From Roseiarcus sp049513815 (lineage in GTDB: Bacteria > Pseudomonadota > Alphaproteobacteria > Rhizobiales > Beijerinckiaceae): a stretch of DNA of 22,024 nucleotides. The notes beneath the pieces are model-generated. The model saw only the letters and a program-made list of their open reading frames with translations. It was not told where the DNA came from and made no database searches. The translations under genes were made by a program, and so were the position numbers. Each line of letters starts with the position of its first letter. Positions within the stretch are counted from its first letter, which is position 1. The stretch spans positions 1 to 22,024 of the forward strand of contig JBEKVR010000077.1 in the NCBI GenBank assembly GCA_049513815.1. Reading direction: 5' to 3'. Positions 14,258 to 21,987 of the stretch are shown here, one piece after another.

Positions 14258-15649
14258 ATGATTGGATTCGGCAAGGCAGGTCCGCGTGGGGGAAGCGGAC
14301 CAACAGTTCGTTCGCCGTCTGGTGGCGGCGCCTCCCCGTCCCGCCGCGCAATTGCGCGCAAGCTCCGCGCCGCGGCGTTGCTCGCCGGGCTGATCGCGCC
14401 GCTCCCCGCTTTCGCTGACGGCGACCAGACCGCCGATCACGCTTACCGGCTGAAGCCGGGCGACCGCATCAGCGTCACGGTTTTCGGTCAGCCGGAACTC
14501 TCGGGCGAGATTCTCATCGAGGACGCCAGCACGATTGACTTGCCATTCATTGGCCCCGTCGCCGTCAAGGACATGACCATCCCCGATTGCCAAAAGGCGA
14601 TCACCGACCGGCTCGCCGATGGCGTGCTGGTCAAACCGGCGGTCAGCGTACGCATCAGCGAGTTGCGCCCGATCTATGTACTCGGCGATGTTCGAACACC
14701 CGGCGCCTACTCATTTCGCTACGGCAGCACCGTCAAGAGCGCGCTGGCCGCAGCTGGAGGATTTGGGCTTACAGCGGTTGAACAAGGAACCGCGGTTTCC
14801 GAATTCCTGCTCGCCGACGAGCGCCTGCGCGAACTGACCCACGAACAACTGGCGCTGCTCGTGCGCCGCGCCCGACTCGAAGCCCAGCGCGACGGCGCGT
14901 CGGCCTTTCAACCGCCGGCGTCGCCGGACTCGGCGAACGACAATGACTTCACCGAGGCCGTCGCGATCGAGACCGTGACGTTCAATTCCCAGGCGGGCGT
15001 CCTCAAGGATCAGGTCAATCTCGTGCGATCGCAGAAGCCGCGGTTGGAGAGTGAGATCAACGCCGTCAACAGCCAGATCGCCATTGAGAAGCGACAGGTG
15101 GACATCATCCATCAGCAGGTCGACCAGTACGGCGGCCTGCTGAACCGAGGCCTCGGGCTCGCCAGCGCCGACATGCAGCTCAAGCTGGAAGAGACGACTC
15201 GCGAGAGCGACATCTGGCGTCTGGAGGCCGAGGTCTCGCGTCTGCAGATGGACGAAGGCGAGCTCGACATCAAACTCCAGGAAGTCGAGTCCACATTTAG
15301 GAAACAGGTGATCTCCGATCTAAGGGACGTTCAGGAACGGCTCGCTCAAGTGAGGATCTCCATCGAAGCGGCGCGTGACGTCCGCGAAGCAAGATTGCAG
15401 CAGGCCGGCAGCGTCGCCGGGCTGGAGATTGAACACACGATTACCGTCACGCGCGAGCAGGACGGCAAGCCGACGGCGCTACCGGGCGCAGACGGCGTGG
15501 CCTTGCAGCCCGGCGACATCGTCGAGATCAAGAAAGTGCTGCCCTTGGATGCTTCGCGGATCAGCGCGGCCAGAGGCAAGGCCCCGCTGGCGCCGGTTCA
15601 AATGGGCGAAACGAATTCTGGCGCCGACGATGCCTCGGCAAGCCGCTGA
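14258..15649 (+). CDS. ExoF-like polysaccharide export protein (Poly_export/SLBB with coiled-coil insert)
   Basis: About 463 residues from ATG 14258; a TTG at 14228 in the same frame is an alternative, and neither has a strong Shine-Dalgarno sequence. A twin-arginine-like basic region and the hydrophobic stretch AAALLAGLIAPLPAFA (about 38-53) form a signal peptide. No lipobox cysteine is present, so unlike Wza it is not a lipoprotein. Residues about 61-135 are the polysaccharide export domain (YRLKPGDRISVTVFGQPEL). About 138-175 is an SLBB-like domain (YVLGDVRTPGAYSFRYGSTV). About 245-385 is a long, charged, probably coiled-coil region. A final SLBB-like stretch (about 393-430) contains LQPGDIVEIKKVLPL. 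This layout matches rhizobial ExoF, a periplasmic/outer-membrane component of succinoglycan export. Confidence 0.92.
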   Translation: MIGFGKAGPRGGSGPTVRSPSGGGASPSRRAIARKLRAAALLAGLIAPLPAFADGDQTADHAYRLKPGDRISVTVFGQPELSGEILIEDASTIDLPFIGPVAVKDMTIPDCQKAITDRLADGVLVKPAVSVRISELRPIYVLGDVRTPGAYSFRYGSTVKSALAAAGGFGLTAVEQGTAVSEFLLADERLRELTHEQLALLVRRARLEAQRDGASAFQPPASPDSANDNDFTEAVAIETVTFNSQAGVLKDQVNLVRSQKPRLESEINAVNSQIAIEKRQVDIIHQQVDQYGGLLNRGLGLASADMQLKLEETTRESDIWRLEAEVSRLQMDEGELDIKLQEVESTFRKQVISDLRDVQERLAQVRISIEAARDVREARLQQAGSVAGLEIEHTITVTREQDGKPTALPGADGVALQPGDIVEIKKVLPLDASRISAARGKAPLAPVQMGETNSGADDASASR

Positions 15650-15681
15650 CGCCATCAGCCGGCGCGCGACGCTCAAACGCT

Positions 15682-15720
15682 GCGCTTGAAGGCCCCATGC
15701 AGAGCGCCCCGTTCAAGCGC
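15682..15720. repeat. 9-bp inverted repeat between exporter and Wzz genes
   Basis: GCGCTTGAA (15682-15690) and its exact complement TTCAAGCGC (15712-15720) flank a 21-nt spacer, 33 nt after the exporter stop. There is no T-run afterwards, so it is a poor intrinsic terminator. It could be an intercistronic stem-loop that modulates or stabilises the mRNA, or a protein site, because the same 9-mer occurs upstream of the exporter at 14138-14146. Confidence 0.4.
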
Positions 15721-15830
15721 CTGTTGGATTTGGCCACGGTTCGGTTCTGGGCGCGGGAGTCTAGGTCACGTCGCAAGCGTCGCCGCGCCGAGGCGAATCG
15801 TTGTCGCCGGCGAAAGGGAGAGGCGCCGGT

Positions 15831-16817
15831 ATGTCTGCTTCGCTCAAAGCCGTTCCGCGCGAAATCGGCGCCCTGCGGGTTCACCGTGAACAGGTTGCGC
15901 GCGAAACCCTGAAGGCTCTTTGGCGCGGCAAGTGGCTAGTGGTCGCATCCTTTTGTGTCGCATTTGCCGTCGCAGTTGCCGCTCTCCTGCTGGTTCCGCC
16001 GCGCTACACGGCCACGGCAACCATTCAGTTCAATTTCGACCGCGATCAGTCGGGGGCCGAAGCGACGAAGAATCAGCCTGTCGCGATACTCGATCCGTAC
16101 GCCCTGGTGGGGGACGCAGCGCACAATATCCGATCGCGTGCGGTCGCCGCCGCCGTGGTGGCGAGACTCGAACTGGATCGCGACCCGCACTTTGTTGGCC
16201 TGCCAGTTTCATGGCGAGCCCTGGCGGCGATGAGGTTGGCTCTGCGACTCGGTGCGCCGCAGATAGCTCCGTTCCCCCGCGAGCTGGCGATCGCCGCGTT
16301 GATGAATCGGGTCACGGTGACGAACGAGCCGCGCTCTTACTTGATTTCGATTTCGTTTAGCGCAAACGATCCGGAGCGAGCGGCGATCGTCGCCAATACA
16401 GTCGCTTTAGAATATCTGCGCGCGGAAACCGCTGAGCGCGTCGACCGAAGGTTGGCTGCCGCGGAACAGGAGGCGGCCACCGTTTCGTTGGTTTATGGCT
16501 CGCAACATCCTGCCCGCCAGCACAGCGAGGAAAAGCTCAAGCGGCTGCGGGAGAGCTTGGACGCGCTGCGCCGCGGATCGGACCTCGCCGATTCCTCCAA
16601 GTTTGACGGCGGCTCTTCCCTTATTCCCGCGCAAAGAGACGACGTTCCGTCGAACCCGGACGTCAACCTGGCGCTTGGACTGGCGTCGCTCGTCGGCCTG
16701 GCGATCGGGGTCTGGATGGCGCTCTATCTGCGCGGCTCGACGGCGGTCGGAACCTGCGACGAACTGCGCGGCGACCCTCCTGCTCGAGGCGCCGCGCTGC
16801 GCGCTCAGTCGCGATAG
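15831..16817 (+). CDS. Wzz-like polysaccharide co-polymerase, no kinase domain
   Basis: About 328 residues from ATG 15831, preceded by GGGAGAGG; a TTG 30 nt upstream is less likely. There are two membrane segments, at about 35-55 (WLVVASFCVAFAVAVAALLL) and about 278-300, the second with the proline-rich approach PSNPDVNLALGL typical of chain-length determinants. The periplasmic part is alpha/beta, then helical and charged at about 198-250. No Walker motifs or tyrosine cluster follow, so this is the membrane half of a Wzc/ExoP-type protein without the autokinase. It should set chain length with the polymerase and exporter. It is paralogous to the protein at 20029-21045; both carry VTNEPRSYLI and LDRDP(H/R)F. 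A GC-rich hairpin follows 22 nt after the stop. Confidence 0.92.
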   Translation: MSASLKAVPREIGALRVHREQVARETLKALWRGKWLVVASFCVAFAVAVAALLLVPPRYTATATIQFNFDRDQSGAEATKNQPVAILDPYALVGDAAHNIRSRAVAAAVVARLELDRDPHFVGLPVSWRALAAMRLALRLGAPQIAPFPRELAIAALMNRVTVTNEPRSYLISISFSANDPERAAIVANTVALEYLRAETAERVDRRLAAAEQEAATVSLVYGSQHPARQHSEEKLKRLRESLDALRRGSDLADSSKFDGGSSLIPAQRDDVPSNPDVNLALGLASLVGLAIGVWMALYLRGSTAVGTCDELRGDPPARGAALRAQSR

Positions 16818-16839
16818 CGCCGCGGGTCGATCTCGCCGG

Positions 16840-16860
16840 CGCCGCGTCGTTCGCGCGGCG
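16840..16860. terminator. GC-rich hairpin between convergent genes
   Basis: CGCCGCG, a 7-nt loop and CGCGGCG form a 7-bp perfect stem in the 61-nt gap between the Wzz gene (plus) and the initiating transferase gene (minus). The position suits a bidirectional terminator. There is no T-run on either side, so termination is unproven. Confidence 0.35.
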
Positions 16861-16878
16861 ATGGGCCCCGCCTTCCCT

Positions 16879-18390
16879 CTATCGCGCCCCCCGCCCGCTC
16901 AGGACCGCGGGAAGAGTCTCCAGCAGGACGTACGCGTCGAGCAGAATCGACCAGTTGCGGAGATAGAAGAGGTCCTGCGCCTTCACCGCGTCCGCGTCCG
17001 TGTCGCCGCGCGCCGAGACTTGCCACAGTCCAGTCATGCCGGGGCGAACGGCGGCGCGCAACGTTCGGAACCCGGAGTCGAAGCTGTCGAGGTGATACGT
17101 CGGCAACGGCCGCGGCCCGACGAGGCTCATGTCGCCGCGAATGACGTTCCACAACTGCGGCAGTTCGTCGATGCTGGCGCAGCGCAGAAAGCGGCCAATC
17201 AGCGGCAACACGCGAGGGTCGCGCCGCAGCTTGAAGTACTGGCGCCACTCCTCGCGCGCCCGTGGGTCGGCGCACAAGTGCTGGGCCAGGCGCTGCTCGG
17301 CGTCCCGATACATGGAGCGCAGCTTCAGCATGCGGAACAGCGCGCCATTCCGCCCGATCCGCTCTTGGCGATAGAAGGGAGGGCCGGGATCGACGCATTG
17401 GATCGCCAGCGCCGCGACGCCGACGATTGGCGCGACGAGCAGCGCCGCAGGAACGGCGACGGCGAGATCAAATGCGCGCTTGAGGACGCGGCTTCGCCGC
17501 TGTCCGAGATCGAAGCGCAGTTCGATGCCGATCGCTGAACCCAGGGTTCGCGTTCGCGCCCAAAGGCTCGGCAAGCCCTCAGCGTTTTCCGCTAGCAGCA
17601 GGCGCCACTCGGGCGCCGCCTTCTGCGCCGCCTCGGCGAAGCTCGGCGCATCCTCGGCCGAGGTGAGGATCGCAACTTCCACCTCGTCGCGGACCGACCT
17701 GAGATCGGCTGTCGTGCCGATCATCGGCAAAGCCAGCCCCTGGGTGTTCGAGGCGGACTCGCCTCGGGTCGCAATGAACCCAACGGGTGCGAGGCCCAAC
17801 GCCGGTTCGCTCAGCAGCGTTCGCGCCAGCTTCGTGCCGCTCTCGTCGCAGCCGACCACCGCCGTTCGCGCGCCCCATACGCCGGCGCGGATCATCAGGC
17901 TACGCGTCGCCGCTTCAGCGTAGTGGCCAAGCGCCAGTAACAAGGCGGCGTCCACGCTGGCGGCGACGAGCAGTCGGCCGAGTTCGCCAGCTGGCGCGCC
18001 GTAGGCGCACGCGACGGCGGCGAAACCGAGGACGCCGCGCAGCCTTGACGAGAAACGTTCATAGGGACTGGGTCCGACGCCCGAATACAGGCCGAAAGCC
18101 CAGAAGATTCCGATGAGCAACGGAATCGCAAAGAAACTGCGGAGCAGCGGCGGTTGGCGAAGAGAGAAGAGGGCGTCGCTGCAGGCGACAGCGCAGCAGA
18201 CGGCGATCGCGTCGCCGGCCATCAGCCAGAGCGCGACAAGCGGCTTACGAAATCGGCCGATGAGTTCGACTGCGAAGTCAGGCGCCGGGCGGCGGCCGTT
18301 CGCACCGGCCGGACGTCGCAAAAGGCTCTCGACGTCCGCCATCTTTGTGCGCGATTTGATCCAGAACTCCGCCCCGGTGGATCGCGACAT
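16879..18390 (-). CDS. polyprenyl-phosphate sugar-1-phosphate transferase (WbaP/ExoY type), initiating enzyme
   Basis: About 503 residues from ATG 18390, which has GGGGAG 6 nt upstream. The N-terminal half has about four to five hydrophobic segments (about 50-165) and then a Rossmann-like region (about 175-250, beginning RTAVVGCDESGTKLAR). The C-terminal catalytic domain (about 300-503) has KRAFDLAVAVPAALL, RQERIGRNGALFRMLKLRSM (341-360), ASIDELPQLWNVIRGDMSLV (405-424) with the catalytic Asp-Glu pair, GPRPLP (425-430) and RPGMTGLWQVSARG (449-462). It transfers a hexose-1-phosphate from a UDP-sugar to undecaprenyl phosphate at the inner membrane and so starts the repeat unit. Galactose or glucose is usual in this family; the sugar cannot be read here. 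The length and layout match full-size PHPT proteins rather than the short ExoY form. Confidence 0.94.
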   Translation of the reverse strand: MSRSTGAEFWIKSRTKMADVESLLRRPAGANGRRPAPDFAVELIGRFRKPLVALWLMAGDAIAVCCAVACSDALFSLRQPPLLRSFFAIPLLIGIFWAFGLYSGVGPSPYERFSSRLRGVLGFAAVACAYGAPAGELGRLLVAASVDAALLLALGHYAEAATRSLMIRAGVWGARTAVVGCDESGTKLARTLLSEPALGLAPVGFIATRGESASNTQGLALPMIGTTADLRSVRDEVEVAILTSAEDAPSFAEAAQKAAPEWRLLLAENAEGLPSLWARTRTLGSAIGIELRFDLGQRRSRVLKRAFDLAVAVPAALLVAPIVGVAALAIQCVDPGPPFYRQERIGRNGALFRMLKLRSMYRDAEQRLAQHLCADPRAREEWRQYFKLRRDPRVLPLIGRFLRCASIDELPQLWNVIRGDMSLVGPRPLPTYHLDSFDSGFRTLRAAVRPGMTGLWQVSARGDTDADAVKAQDLFYLRNWSILLDAYVLLETLPAVLSGRGAR

Positions 18391-18570
18391 TGGCTCTCCC
18401 CCACTCGCCTCCGCGCAGGGGCTCTCCGGCGTGCGGAGTCGCCGACACGCCATCGCCGGGGCGACAGACAAGCGCTCAGTCGAACCGAAAGATGACTAGC
18501 GTCGATCCCGTCTGCATCTTGCCGCGTCGCGGAAGGAGCGATCAGCCTAGTGGACAGGGCGGCGGCGTAA

Positions 18571-18590
18571 ACTGAAACAGCGGAGTAACC
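18571..18590. promoter_or_regulatory. repeated motif copy 3 (TGAA-N8-GTAAC)
   Basis: ACTGAAACAGCGGAGTAACC lies about 180 nt upstream of the initiating transferase gene and about 520 nt upstream of the LuxR gene. Compared with the copy at 14142 it conserves TGAA, central CGG(A/G) and GTAAC at the same 8-nt spacing. The distance and orientation relative to the minus-strand gene resemble those of copy 1 relative to the UDP-xylose synthase gene. Confidence 0.35.
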
Positions 18591-19101
18591 TGATCGCTCT
18601 TTTCGGCGCGCTAAGCCCGAGGAGCGGCGGTTGCAGCGGACGTAAGCCAGCCAAGCCGCAATTCACTGGGCTGCAGGTCGTGCAGGCATCTGTATCACTG
18701 ATCTCGTGGGCGACGTCTCGCCTACGCCAGAACAAATTCCGAGTTCGAGTCTTCGCATGGCAATTGGCGACAAGATTGACCGGCGGCGTCCAAAGCTGGA
18801 TCTGCAGTGGGCGTCGCGCCGACGGGCGACGTGCGCGTCCGCTCGCCTCAAACTGTCTTCTACCCGGTGGCCAAAGTTGTGGGATGTGGTCGAACCTGTG
18901 TCGTATCGCGCTGGATATATGACCGGGTCATGGTCCGCAGGTCCAAGTCCGCCAAACCCTTGGTCAATTGGGCCGTACTAATATGACAATACACAAGAAG
19001 AATCCGATGGACTCAACCATGTCAAAAGTGTTAACAATTGATGACCAAAATTGGCGCGATCTGCTTGCGCAGTGCTTGCCTGGGCTTCGCTATTCTCGGG
19101 G

Positions 19102-19107
19102 GGAGGT
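19102..19107 (+). promoter_or_regulatory. strong ribosome binding site deciding the regulator start
   Basis: GGAGGT lies 5 nt before the GTG at 19113. Earlier in-frame starts (for example 19038) lack such a site and would add residues with no resemblance to a receiver domain, so GTG 19113 is preferred. Confidence 0.75.
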
Positions 19108-19112
19108 GCGTC

Positions 19113-19886
19113 GTGCGTCAAATTTTCGCAACCGTAATCATCGAACCGAACGGCCTTATTCGCGAGGGCCTCGCAAGGATACTCCGAGCATCTCGTTTTC
19201 GGATTGTCGTAGTCGAACCGGCGCTCGACGATATCGTATTGAACGCGCTCTCCAAACAACGCGACATCCTGCTCATCATCGGTTCCGGCGACGATCACCA
19301 CGCGATGATCGAGCAGATAGAACTGTTCAAAGCGAGTAAGCCCGACGGGCGGGTCGCCGTCGTCACCGATCGTCAGCATCCGAGCGAGGCGCTGGCTGCT
19401 TTCAGGGCGGGGGTCAATGCCTATTTTGCGCGCGGCACCACCAGCGACGCCTTCATAAAGTCGCTCGATCTCGTTCTGCTTGGCGAAACGTTGATGCCCG
19501 CGACGTTGCTAACGCTCTTTCCCTGCAGGGAGCAAGCCGACGACGCGCCGTTTAACGCGAGCGAGGCGCTGGCGAGGTCCGACGACATTCCGCAATTCTC
19601 GGCGCAAGAAAAGCGGATTCTTCGCAATCTCATTGAAGGCGACTCCAACAAGGTCATCGCTCGCAAGGTCGGCATCGCCGAGGCGACTGTAAAGGTTCAC
19701 GTCAAAGCCATCTTGCGCAAGCTGCGGCTGCACAACCGGACTCAGGCGGCCGTGTGGGCCATGAACAGCGGCTCGTTCGACCCCGCCGTTTCCACCGGGC
19801 TGGAGATCTTGGTCAGCCGAATGTCGAAGCCGGTGCCGTTTGCCGAGTTACCCGGGCCGAGCGCCAACCGCGTCCTGTCTGGATGA
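19113..19886 (+). CDS. LuxR/NarL-family regulator with degenerate receiver domain
   Basis: About 257 residues from GTG 19113. Residues 5-125 follow the receiver fold but lack its chemistry. The acidic pair after strand 1 is replaced (VIIEPNGLIREGL, with E-P where D-D is normal), the phosphoacceptor position in DILLIIGSG is isoleucine instead of aspartate, and the conserved lysine position reads FARG. Residues about 161-217 are a clear GerE-type helix-turn-helix: FSAQEKRILRNLIEGDSNKV, then IARKVGIAEATVKVHVKAIL. It probably regulates this locus without phosphorylation, perhaps by ligand or partner binding. Related atypical regulators are frequent beside rhizobial polysaccharide genes (recollection, not searched). 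It converges on the second Wzz gene, with 142 nt between the stops. Confidence 0.88.
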   Translation: MRQIFATVIIEPNGLIREGLARILRASRFRIVVVEPALDDIVLNALSKQRDILLIIGSGDDHHAMIEQIELFKASKPDGRVAVVTDRQHPSEALAAFRAGVNAYFARGTTSDAFIKSLDLVLLGETLMPATLLTLFPCREQADDAPFNASEALARSDDIPQFSAQEKRILRNLIEGDSNKVIARKVGIAEATVKVHVKAILRKLRLHNRTQAAVWAMNSGSFDPAVSTGLEILVSRMSKPVPFAELPGPSANRVLSG

Positions 19887-20028
19887 GCGGTGCTTTGCCG
19901 CTTGCCGGCGTGTTCGGTGGAGCGGCGGGACTTTGCGTCTGCGGCGGAGACGCTCTACGGCAGGGGCGAGGAAGCGCGCGCCACAGCGACCATCGTCCCA
20001 GCTCCCGATGGGGCGGAAGTGCGAGCGT

Positions 20029-21045
20029 TCACCGCGGCGCGGCGCCTCGCGATCCGTGCGGCTTGGCCGGTTCCGCGTCGAGCTCATCGCGGATTTCGTC
20101 TGCCGACGCGCTGGCCCGGCGCAATGACAGCCACGCGCCGAGCGCCAGGCCCGCCAAGGCCCCAAGCCCAATGATTGTCCGCGGGTTGGGGCTTGACGGG
20201 ACAGCGACGACGTCAGCGGGAATGAACGAGGACCCGATCTGAGAATTGAGCGACGCGGTGAGATCGCCGTTCTTTTGCACGGCCTCCAAGTCGGCTCGCA
20301 CCTGTGCGACCCTGTCCTGTGCGCGCAGATAGTTGGGATGCCGTTTGCCATAGGTCGCCGCCAGCTCGTCGAGATCCCGCTCGGCGGCGGCCTGCGCTTC
20401 GTTCAAGCGTTGGACGACCTCGCCGCGCATGTATTCGAGACCCAAGGCGTTGGCGAGATCGGCGGCCCGCTTGGGATCCTCCGCTGTCGCGTTGATCGTA
20501 ATAAGGTAGGACCGCGGCTCATTTGTCACAGCGATCCGCGACAACAGCGTCGCGACCGCGAGTTCGTGCGACGAGGGGCTGAGGGCTCGCTGGAGGCCCA
20601 GCGCGGACCGAGCGGCCATGTAAGAACGTGACAGCGTCGATTCGTGGGCGAAGCGAGGATCTCGATCAAGACCGAGCTGGTCGACGACCGCGCTCGCGGC
20701 GGCGCGCGAACCCACGATGCGCGCGGCGCTCTCGACGAGCGCCGCAGGGTCGGGTGTGGCGACTTTTTGCTCCTTGGCAGCCGCGCCGGAGGTCTCCTGA
20801 CTGCCGAAATTGAGTCGGATGATCGCCTCGCCCGTATAGCGAGGCGGAATCAGAACCAACGCAACCCCGGAGACGACCAGCGCCACGCAAAGCGAAGCGA
20901 ACATCGTCCTTTTCTCGCGCCAAAGCGCGGCCACCGCGTCCTGCACGAACGGGTCGCGACCGGCGTACGAATCGTCTTCGACGGAAAGGACCTTCCCGCG
21001 GGGCTGACCTGGGTGATCGCCCGCTTTGTCCGCTGCGACGTTCAA
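20029..21045 (-). CDS. second Wzz-like polysaccharide co-polymerase, no kinase domain
   Basis: About 338 residues from TTG 21045, which has GGAGG 4 nt upstream; TTG 21063 is an alternative giving 344. Membrane segments lie at about 47-67 (TMFASLCVALVVSGVALVLI) and about 291-308 (IIGLGALAGLALGAWLSL), with the proline-rich approach VPSSPNPRT before the second. A periplasmic helical part at about 205-258 contains NEAQAAAERDLDELAATYGK. VTNEPRSYLITI and LGLDRDPRF align with the paralogue at 15831-16817. No nucleotide-binding site or tyrosine tail is present. It stands alone downstream of mobile-element debris. It may be a second chain-length modulator, or half of a hetero-oligomer with the first. 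Confidence 0.9.
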   Translation of the reverse strand: MNVAADKAGDHPGQPRGKVLSVEDDSYAGRDPFVQDAVAALWREKRTMFASLCVALVVSGVALVLIPPRYTGEAIIRLNFGSQETSGAAAKEQKVATPDPAALVESAARIVGSRAAASAVVDQLGLDRDPRFAHESTLSRSYMAARSALGLQRALSPSSHELAVATLLSRIAVTNEPRSYLITINATAEDPKRAADLANALGLEYMRGEVVQRLNEAQAAAERDLDELAATYGKRHPNYLRAQDRVAQVRADLEAVQKNGDLTASLNSQIGSSFIPADVVAVPSSPNPRTIIGLGALAGLALGAWLSLRRASASADEIRDELDAEPAKPHGSRGAAPR

Positions 21046-21686
21046 GCCCCCTCCACTCCGCAATCCGAACGATTGAAGTTGAGTTAGTCGCCCGATACTG
21101 AAATCCGGATCGCGACGGATGAGAAGACTGGCAAGAGGGGTACCTCCATCGAATGCGCGGCGGAGACTTGCCCATGCGGTTTTCCTCCGCGGGGAATTAG
21201 AGTCCGGTCGTCAGAAGCGCGCCAATCGCCATAGACCGTGCTGAGCGCGCCCATTTCCAAGAAGATGGAGCTTTTACACAGCCCCGGTCGAGAGCCGTCG
21301 CGACGCTACGCAAGTGCGAATGTCAGCTTTGACCTTTCGTTCGCCCGAAGCCGCCATACCGCTCTCGTGAAGAGTCTCGGACGCCGTCAGGCGTCGGAAA
21401 GTCGCCGAGGAACGAACCCGCGGTGTGCAGGGCGGAGCTTATGGGGATTTGATGTTTTGGCTGTGCCAGGTTGCACGGTGGTGAAGTGCGCTGCGCTTTA
21501 TCGGATGCGCATAGCGAGAACATTTCCGGGCGATCACGACCGATATCCGAGACCGTTGGCGGCCATTTTCGGCGATCGTGGCAGGGATCGGCGGTGCTGA
21601 CGACGCGAGCGGGACCATCGGCGCGCGAGATGTTGTTTGCCGACGCGACAGCGCGACGGCATGGCGTGGGAATGAAGCGTGCCGGG
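21046..21686. other. gene-free stretch, probably non-coding part of an IS91-like element plus promoter of the second Wzz gene
   Basis: No frame here looks coding. The first 200 nt should hold the promoter of the Wzz gene. From about 21310 to 21686 the sequence follows the 3-prime end of the IS91-like transposase remnant and, read on the minus strand, resembles trailer sequence of such elements in related genomes (recollection, not searched). I see no tRNA, array or clear terminator. Confidence 0.35.
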
Positions 21687-21941
21687 TCACGACGGCGCCC
21701 CGGTTGCTGCGGGAGCCCGAGGCGGCGCGCGCGGCTGCATCCAGCGTTCGAAGGTCTCGACGATGCGCATGCGCCCGCCGCAGCAAGGACAAGGCGGGAG
21801 CTGATCAGGCGGCTCCTCGGTCTCGACGAGTTCTGGCGCCAGCGCCACGGCCAGCAGTTCGCGGACGCGGGCGACGTTGGCCTTGCATGTCGCGCTCGCG
21901 AACTGTCCGCCGTCAGTACGTCTGAGACAATTTGTGGGTTT
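21687..21941 (-). pseudogene. IS91-like transposase, C-terminal remnant
   Basis: On the minus strand an open stretch reads FASATCKANVARVRELLAVA, then PPCPCCGGRMRIVETFERW, and stops at TGA (21687-21689). The small CxCC zinc-binding knuckle followed by GGRM and an R-rich tail is typical of the C-terminus of IS91-family transposases in Alphaproteobacteria. The catalytic Y1/HUH region is missing and an in-frame TGA lies at 21942-21944, where the family resemblance has already ended. It seems to have been cut by the element that starts to its right. An alternative family with the same zinc knuckle cannot be excluded. Confidence 0.55.
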
Positions 21942-21987
21942 TCAAGTAGGGAGGATTTCTGGATCATCGTAGCCGCAAGGAGCGGAG

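Larger units (their letters stand above)
18391..19112. other. 722-nt divergent intergenic region upstream of the transferase and the LuxR gene
   Basis: Several short frames exist here, but none has convincing composition or a ribosome binding site. The region holds motif copy 3 (18571-18590). From about 18940 to 19060 it becomes notably AT-rich for this genome (AATTGGGCCGTACTAATATG, then GTTAACAATTGATG), which suggests a promoter for the regulator. TAATAT at 18979-18984 could be a -10 box, but no well-spaced -35 box is seen. Confidence 0.5.

Noticed and set aside
13884..14351. N-terminal extension of the UDP-xylose synthase
   Set aside because: The TGGAGFLG motif must sit near the N-terminus; the extension crosses a divergent promoter region and is non-protein-like.
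18706..18981. possible 91-codon gene in the intergenic region
   Set aside because: Weak third-position GC bias compared with neighbours, no ribosome binding site and no recognisable domain.
21323..21967. 214-codon minus-strand frame at the right edge
   Set aside because: It is out of frame with the IS91-like remnant, which has recognisable CPCC and ELL motifs in a different frame.
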